A stretch of DNA of 64,000 bases, taken from contig CM055092.1 in the NCBI GenBank assembly GCA_029204225.1, forward strand, positions 100,000,200-100,064,199. Reading direction: 5' to 3'. This document shows positions 57,860-64,000 of the stretch, one piece after another. The notes beneath the pieces are model-generated. The model searched no databases, was not told the DNA's origin, and saw only the letters and a program-made list of their open reading frames with translations. The position numbers and the translations under genes are program-made. Numbering within the stretch: the first letter of the stretch is position 1; each line of letters starts with the position of its first letter. The DNA is from Diphasiastrum complanatum (lineage: Eukaryota; Streptophyta; Lycopodiopsida; Lycopodiales; Lycopodiaceae).

Positions 57860-59690
57860 AGGCTTTGTTTCTGAAATGTCACTCCTAATTCAAATTTTTG
57901 AGTGTTCCCAGCTATTGGGAGGGAATATTTCAGCATTTTGAAAAATTATATTTTAACTGTGGTTAAACACCAGTGAAGTTTGATGTGACTAAACTAAGGT
58001 GCATTCATTTACATGGAAAGTAGTGTGGGCAGATGCCTAAAGAAGTTAGAAAATGATATTTTAATTACTTTATAGTTATTTTTCTCTCTCCTACATGGCA
58101 TTTCTTATAGGGCCCTCTTAAACTCAATTAAACTCAAGCAACTCTTTCAATCTAATTGGCCCATCTCTGGTGAGTGGATGTTGAGGCCAAAGGTTGATTA
58201 AAGGTTAGAAAATTCTTACAATTTACATATCATAATGGACTTTGTAGTGTTTTAAGAAGCACACTCTGTATGCATGAGAACATTACAACTGATCATGGTT
58301 TCATGGGAGACAATGTACAATGATGCCAATCTACATCGCCTATTGAACCACATAATAACCGCAATATAGATGCCTTGAAAGGCGAAGAAAAAAACACTAG
58401 AATTTCAAGGCACAGCCTTTTCCTTTGGAGACGCAAACTTTCATTAACCTCTTACGTATATGCACCTTTTGAACTGACTTACCTAATAACTAATTACTTA
58501 GACACAAGTGGGTGCAACATTCGTAATCCATAAATATAAGCATATTTTGAAATTTCATCCTCTCATAATCTCTTAAACTTTAGACACACCTTTTATTCAA
58601 GTTCTAGAATTTTAGACAAAATCATTTAAAGCGCACTTTTATTATTAATGCACCCCATTTTTAAATTAATATTAGTCGAACACGAGGTGTAGGTACAAGT
58701 ACACAAGTTTTGTCTTTAAAAGGCAAGGTAAAAAAGAAGAGAGAAGTTGAATAGTAAAACCTTAGTCAAATGGAAGAGGCTCAAGTTTCAACAACTCAAG
58801 TCTTGACTAACTAGATGCTACATAAGGTAATCCAAATAATTTCCCAAAGAACAATTTTAAAAGTGGTGGGGACTTGGAAGGTAGATAAATGGCGGGAACA
58901 TTTCTAAAAGTGGTAGCCCTCTCCTTTTTTTTGTAGAGGCCACTTGCTTACACAAGGTGAACTTACTGCAAGAGACATCCCATGGAGCAAGAAAGGATGC
59001 AAACATGGGATAAAATCATGTGCTAGGGCTGGTCCCATAGGTGTTAACTTGCTCTCAAAAAGTGGTGGGACCATTGTTTTGTTGTCCAAGAGTATATTAT
59101 TCAAATGCAAATTGAGGCCCCATCAACAAGCGGCCTTGTGCCACATGGTTGTGCCAATCAAGATAAATCCATTTAAAAACAAAGGTGCACTCCCCTCTCC
59201 ATATTTGTGAAAGGAGTGGGAGATAAGGCAACTCTCCCTTTCACGATAGTCAAGGGCTTGCCATGATCAAAAGGGTCTATGCCACTATAGCACATCTCTC
59301 AAGCACCTTGGGAGAAAGGAGGGCAATCACTCCCCAACTGCACCTTGCATGGCAATTGCCACCGTGGTTCCTAGCCTCATCTAAGGGTGGTAGAGGACCT
59401 TGAGAGATGGGTAATTTTCAGCCCTTAAGGCTTTCATTACACTTGGACGAAGACACCCCAGGTGAACATGTGACTCCCCAGTCCCATGGAATTGGAAATA
59501 AATCGACTTTTCTTGAGTGTGAAACCGGCTTGTTAAGATCATCATTTTTATAGAGTCTAGACTATCTCATACCTAGTTAATTCTTATTTTAGCAAGTGAG
59601 TAATAAAGACATCCATAAAGAAGCTTCATGCAAAGTGGAACAAAAACCTAACAAATTAAATTTGCCATTGGTTTAGCAAAAAGTGCATTT
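57860..59690. other. Spacer upstream of the lipid transfer protein gene
   Basis: No gene seen; the small open frame at 58944-59210 lacks coding character and an ATG start. The last few hundred bases should hold the promoter, but no TATA element at a sensible distance is convincing. Confidence 0.45.
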
Positions 59691-59694
59691 TCCC

Positions 59695-59714
59695 CTCTCT
59701 CTCTCTCTCTCTCT
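59695..59714 (+). promoter_or_regulatory. (CT)10 pyrimidine patch upstream of the LTP gene
   Basis: Ten CT units followed by TTCC repeats, 200 bp before the ATG at 59914. CT-rich leaders near the transcription start are common in plant genes (general knowledge); its role here is inferred from position. Confidence 0.45.
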
Positions 59715-59913
59715 TCTAGCCTTCCTTCCTTCCTTCCTGCCTTTTAGCTTGCTTCTATTCCTCGTCTCCCTGGCCTTCGATCTCGCCAAGATCCTTGCTT
59801 TTTAGGCGGATCGCATTGCAAGAGTGATTTCCAGGGTGGGTTTCGGTGGGTTTTGCAGGAGCTGCTCGCGATCGCATATGGGTCTGTATGTGAATCTAGG
59901 CAGAATAGTGAAA

Positions 59914-61086
59914 ATGGAGAAGATAGTGCTGCTGTGCATGGTGATTTCAGCTTGCTGCATGGCTCTTTCTATGGCAGCCACAACAGCGCCACCCCCCAAG
60001 GTGGATTGCAACTCTCAGCTCCCAATGCTGCTGCCATGCCTTGATTATGTGCAAGGGAAAGTCCAGACCCCTTCCAGTGAGTGCTGCACAGGCCTGTCTT
60101 CCATGGTGAAGACCAGTCCTTCGTGTCTGTGCAGCTTGCTGAGCAGTGGTGTTGGGAGCAGCATCAACACTACCCGTGCCTTAGAGATTCCGTCCAAGTG
60201 CAAGATCAGAGGCGTGAGCGCCAGTCAGTGTGCGGGTGAGCAAAAGACAATCAGCTTTTTAAGGCTAAGGATTATTTTGTAGCCCTTGCTAAAAGACTGT
60301 TTGTAAAACCAGTTGCAACATTTATTTTGCTTTCAAATCCTCATCCTTGCTCCGTTTGAAGATCTGGTACGTCACAGCTTTAATTTCGTGTAGACTCCTG
60401 TTCTCTGTTGGATCAACCAGATCCTCACTAAGGTGGAGCTGAACAATTCTGTTCTTACTCCTTCCTTCCATCTATTGTCACGTGTTTTGTACATTTGATA
60501 TGACGTGTTTGTTCCATCCTTGAATCTCTGCCTACGCTTTCATGATTGATGCGTTTTATGGAACTGTTTCAGTTGATCTTCTGGTCAGGATGTGCATGCA
60601 CCTTGCAGAGCCTATATCTCTATATGTCCTTTACTTTTAGCAAGCTTTTGCCTATATATTTTAATGTTATCGTTATAGACTTGTTCTCTGCTATGTGCTG
60701 ACCAGAATCCGTACCTCAACCTGACTGAGGTACGGATTCTGGTCATATTTATGTATGTGATGTTTGTCTGAAGCAAGCTCTACATGTGATGCATCTCCTA
60801 ACTGATCTCTGTATGTATATCTCTATATTCTTGTTTGATCTGATCCATATCAGATAAAATAGCTGGCTCTGCATATAGATAGCGTTAATCATGGTTAGCT
60901 TATTTTGGACTTTCAGGCGGTTCTCCACCGTTGTCATCCGGACCAGCTCCAGCTCCCGTTGCAGGTGGTGCAGCGCCAGGCACCAGCGAGGGCGGATCTG
61001 CTCCTCCATCTCCAAATTCAGGACTCATGTCTACTCCTGCTATAAGTAGCTACTTAGGATTAATTGCAGTGTGCCTACTTTTTTGA
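59914..61086 (+). CDS. GPI-anchored non-specific lipid transfer protein (LTPG-like), two exons
   Basis: Exon 1 59914-60235, intron 60236-60916 (GTGAGC...TTTCAG, phase 1), exon 2 60917-61086; 163 residues. The start chosen gives AAAATGGAG context and a clean signal peptide (MEKIVLLCMVISACCMALSM, cleaved near residue 22). In-frame ATGs at 59824 and 59878 would put a non-hydrophobic leader before it. The eight-cysteine motif is complete: C-x9-C-x14-CC-x12-C-x-C-x22-C-x9-C. A sequon NTT lies in the long loop. Exon 2 adds a Pro/Ala/Gly/Ser linker and a hydrophobic tail (ISSYLGLIAVCLLF), the plan of GPI-anchored LTPs. Such proteins bind lipids at the outer plasma membrane and help export cuticular or suberin lipids (family knowledge). 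It is the only intact host gene here. Confidence 0.93.
60236..60916 (+). other. Intron of the LTP gene
   Basis: 681 bp, GT-AG, T-rich before the acceptor, with stops in every frame. It splits the eight-cysteine domain from the GPI tail, the usual intron position in LTPG/xylogen-type genes. It contains a perfect 20-bp hairpin. Confidence 0.92.
60699..60745. repeat. Perfect 20-bp hairpin in the LTP intron
   Basis: Arm 60699-60718 (TGACCAGAATCCGTACCTCA) is exactly inverted at 60726-60745 around a 7-nt loop ACCTGAC. Such a long perfect inverted repeat in neutral intron DNA suggests a recent origin or a function. Confidence 0.95.
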
Positions 61087-64000
61087 ATACATGAGGGATG
61101 CATTTTCTGAGTGCTCCATTTTTATACAGTTTAGTGGATATGGTACATTGTCACAAGGTTTAGTGTATACTTAGGTGAGACATAGTCAGGAGGAGGCATG
61201 GTCTTTAGATCTGTTTTTTGGATCTCAATCCATGTCAACTTATAGACGGTTTAAAGCAATAAGTGCAGGATTGATGAGATTTGATATTTATAGTCTAATT
61301 ATTTACTCTGTGTTTCTTTTACAAGGGATCCAAACCTCTTGGTGGGTTTGAGCATTTGGTGTGTAACTGTGGGGTCTTTCTCACACATTTTTATGCCAGT
61401 TAGTTTTACTTTTGACATACAGAATTAATCTTCCATTGCTTATAGAGTTCCGTGCTACTCTCATTATGGTGAAATAGGAACTTTTTTCCATTGTTGTGGC
61501 ATGCATAAACTGGAATGTCATTAGAAATTTTCATCCCTTGAGATTTGTGTAATGATAGGATGTTAATTATAACATAAAGGTGTTTTTGTTTTGTCCAGTT
61601 TTGGCATGCAAAATTTAAGGCTTTCTTCTTCTTTTTTAATCCGAAGTTCTAGGCATTTACGCAAAATGCCTAGAACTTCGATCAACATTAACTTGTTTGT
61701 TTGCATGTTTTTGGAGGACGATTCAATTGATGTTCTTTGCAATGGAAAATGTAGACATGATATTTACGTTGCAAAATACAGAGCTTTACCTTGTTGATGA
61801 TGGTGTATTATTATAAAAATTTTGCATATGTAATCTGACATGTTGGTCAATGCATGATAACAAAATTGATTGACTTCCTTGATTCACATGTAAGTAAAGA
61901 CATTCTTTGGACCACAATTGTATAACTCATGTATGAGTTTTCATCTTTACTTTATATTTCAAAGAAGGTCGCATGTGCTGCAAATAATGTGATTTCTTGT
62001 TTGTAGGCTCATCTAATGATGGTTTTATCGCATAGTTGTGACAATATCAAGAACGAGGACACTTTGAATCTTGGATAACAACAAAAAAACAGTCACATGC
62101 TATTTGATCTTTGTAGTATCATTCTACTTTTTGGTGGTAATGCTATTTTGATTTCTACTTTGTAAGTTGGATGAAGTGTGCTTGGTTTCATACATTGCAA
62201 AGCGAAAATGCCATTTCTTAGTTTTTTAAAGCTTTTGCTCCATCTCTATATGTGTGCACATATCTTGTTTCAAATGGTGATGTGAACTATGCATCATGCT
62301 TGTTTGGGATTACAAACAAGCCATAGTGATGAGATTGGACAATGTTGATACTTTTACACAATTCATTTTTGTTTACTTGTTATAAAGCCAATTTCTCGCA
62401 TGTTTAGCTTACCTTTAGTTGTAACAAATCTTCACAGTTTGACAACACATTTTCTTCACAAATTATGGGGTGAGTTTTGTCTGTCGGAAACTAATGTTAT
62501 GATAGTCATGTAGCTATGCACATCTCGTTAGAGTTCCCGAAGGTTAAGCTTTTCCTTCTTAGTTCAGATCTAGTGATCTCAATTGCTACAATAAAAAACA
62601 AGAACATGAAATAAGCATTGATAACTATGGAGCACTCAAAGATCACACTCAAATCAAACTAGCATGGAAAGACTCTCAATTGTATCACGCACACACAATA
62701 AAAGTATCCAATATGAATCGCTAAAATGTGCATTGGTATCAAATCACCTTCACAAGTTTTTCTTGTAATCTCTTCTTAAATGAATTATTAATCATATGAG
62801 ATAGAGACGTCTTCTGTTGGTTGCCACCTCTTTTATTTACTAGCTTGAAGTCAAATTCCTCGAAGGACGTCTCTTGGCTAAATTATCTCCTATGCATGCC
62901 CAATATATCCATGTATAAAAGTTGATCCATATTTTATTCTAAGTGTATCTAACCATTGTATGGCAACAAATAACTCGCAAAAAAAATCTTTCTTGGTTTA
63001 AAGCTACAATTTGTTAGAAACAGACTAGCTTTGAAGGCATAATAGTCTTAAAATGTATAAGGATCATTGTGTAATATTCTTGATGGTAGTTGCTTCTTAA
63101 TGTATGTTTGTCTTCAACAAATGCAAAAAAATTTGTTACACAATCCTTAATGTAAGCTATATCAATACCCTTTCTTACTCTTTTTTCATAATGATAATGC
63201 TACTCCTTTGGTGGATCTTGATTGTTAGATCACCTATATTCATGTTGAGCATAGCTTGACATGGTATTATTATAGTTGGCTTTTGGGAATTGTTGACCCA
63301 TTTGATAATTTGAGTTCCCAAGTCCACACTAGTAGATGTTTAGTCACTCTAATCTTAAAAAGTTACATAGAACGACTATATACTTGTTGGATGATACTTG
63401 TGAGAATAGAGAATACAAAATATAGAATACAAAACAGACAGATGAAGTAGTCTGATGCTAGTAAGCAATCAAGACGAAAAACAGACAAGACGTCCACCTG
63501 CGTGCGAGACGTGTTATGTGATTAGGTTCCATAGAGATTTACAAGTCTGCTAGTAAGGGAGACATCCACTTGTGAGAGAACTGTATTTCTCTCATGCCAA
63601 CGCACTGTGTAAATCTGCACGCAGTGCCTGAAGAATCAGAGAAAATCAATAGATGATTTTGTAGCCATTGTGCACATGTCTTCTTTTATGTTATATGATC
63701 TTGAACGCAAATGTGTCTGTTGTTATTCATGTGTCTGATTTTCCTATTCATTTTAATTTCGCATATTGGTTGAAATCTTGTTGAATGCTATATTAACTAG
63801 TAATATAAACCTTATCTCCAAAAATTTGCTATTTATAGTGCTTATCAACAAATCATTTTAGCGACAAGAGTATTACCTTCATTATGCTAGAAAGGCTCTG
63901 TTTTGCCTTGGGTCCTTGTGTTCCTCTCATAGTGGATTCTAAACACTGCAAAATAAACACAACGCTTAAGGTTTACAAGCTCTCTACAATGTATGTGCAG
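61087..64000. other. 3' flank and spacer, no further gene
   Basis: The first few hundred bases will include the LTP gene's 3' UTR; no AATAAA is clearly placed. Beyond that the sequence is AT-rich with no coding frame, LTR edge or tandem array on either strand. Confidence 0.55.
61642..61680. repeat. Perfect 17-bp hairpin downstream of the LTP gene
   Basis: Arm 61642-61658 (CGAAGTTCTAGGCATTT) is exactly inverted at 61664-61680 around loop ACGCA. It lies 556 bp after the stop codon and is unrelated in sequence to the intron hairpin. Confidence 0.95.

Noticed and set aside
59824..59913. Upstream in-frame ATGs (59824, 59878) as the LTP start
   Set aside because: They would place about 12-30 polar residues before the signal peptide; the ATG at 59914 has better context and gives a normal secretory leader.
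61642..61680. Hairpin as a bacterial-type terminator
   Set aside because: The context is a plant nuclear gene with introns and no T-run follows the arm.

Overview
The window is nuclear DNA of a land plant with a large, repeat-rich genome. It is AT-rich and packed with LTR retrotransposons that use a tRNA-Met primer site. It holds one intact-looking host gene, a two-exon GPI-anchored lipid transfer protein with GT-AG splice sites. A fern or gymnosperm would fit the low gene density and old, heavily mutated Ty3 and Ty1 remains, but the sequence does not fix the species.

Layout. 1-12077: three copies of one non-coding LTR retrotransposon family (about 4.85 kb, LTRs about 1.24 kb), nested inside one another in the same minus orientation. 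Two 5-bp target duplications (CCGAC, GTATG) and shared private LTR variants support this. 12078-14100: AT-rich spacer. 14100-17976: a minus Ty3 integrase scrap abutting a decayed plus-strand Ty3 RT-RNaseH-integrase whose 3' end is tandemly duplicated. 18328-20035: minisatellites with a 24-25 bp unit containing AGATCT or close variants. 20060-24051: a broken long coding region of unknown family (N-terminal domain, S/Q/P-rich linker with an NLS-like stretch, coiled coil), split in frame by a solo LTR of the first family (22678-23861, TSD CCAGC). 24530-30228: two head-on Ty3 relics meeting near 26540; the first carries a 378-bp foldback MITE. 30524-35510: Ty1/copia fragments and unexplained coding-like pieces. 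35511-42540: mostly empty sequence with duplications, a 136-bp (GA)n tract and a decayed CACTA-like gene. 42549-45764: two convergent decayed multi-exon genes; the minus one resembles a DDE transposase with C-x2-C insertion. 46621-52441: a complete Ty1/copia element with LTRs, TSD, PBS, PPT and gag-pol, inactivated by one in-frame TGA and a changed RT motif. 52447-59690: gene-free. 59914-61086: the lipid transfer protein gene, with a perfect 20-bp hairpin in its intron and a 17-bp hairpin 0.55 kb downstream. 61087-64000: no further gene.

The retroelements show an insertion order. In the first array the order is outer, then middle, then inner copy. The solo LTR came after the accessory coding region, and the MITE after the Ty3 RNaseH. 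The best candidates for undescribed biology are the self-nested family with its GGCGCC-rich U3, the accessory protein behind the minisatellite, and the two-gene transposon-like block at 42.5-45.8 kb.
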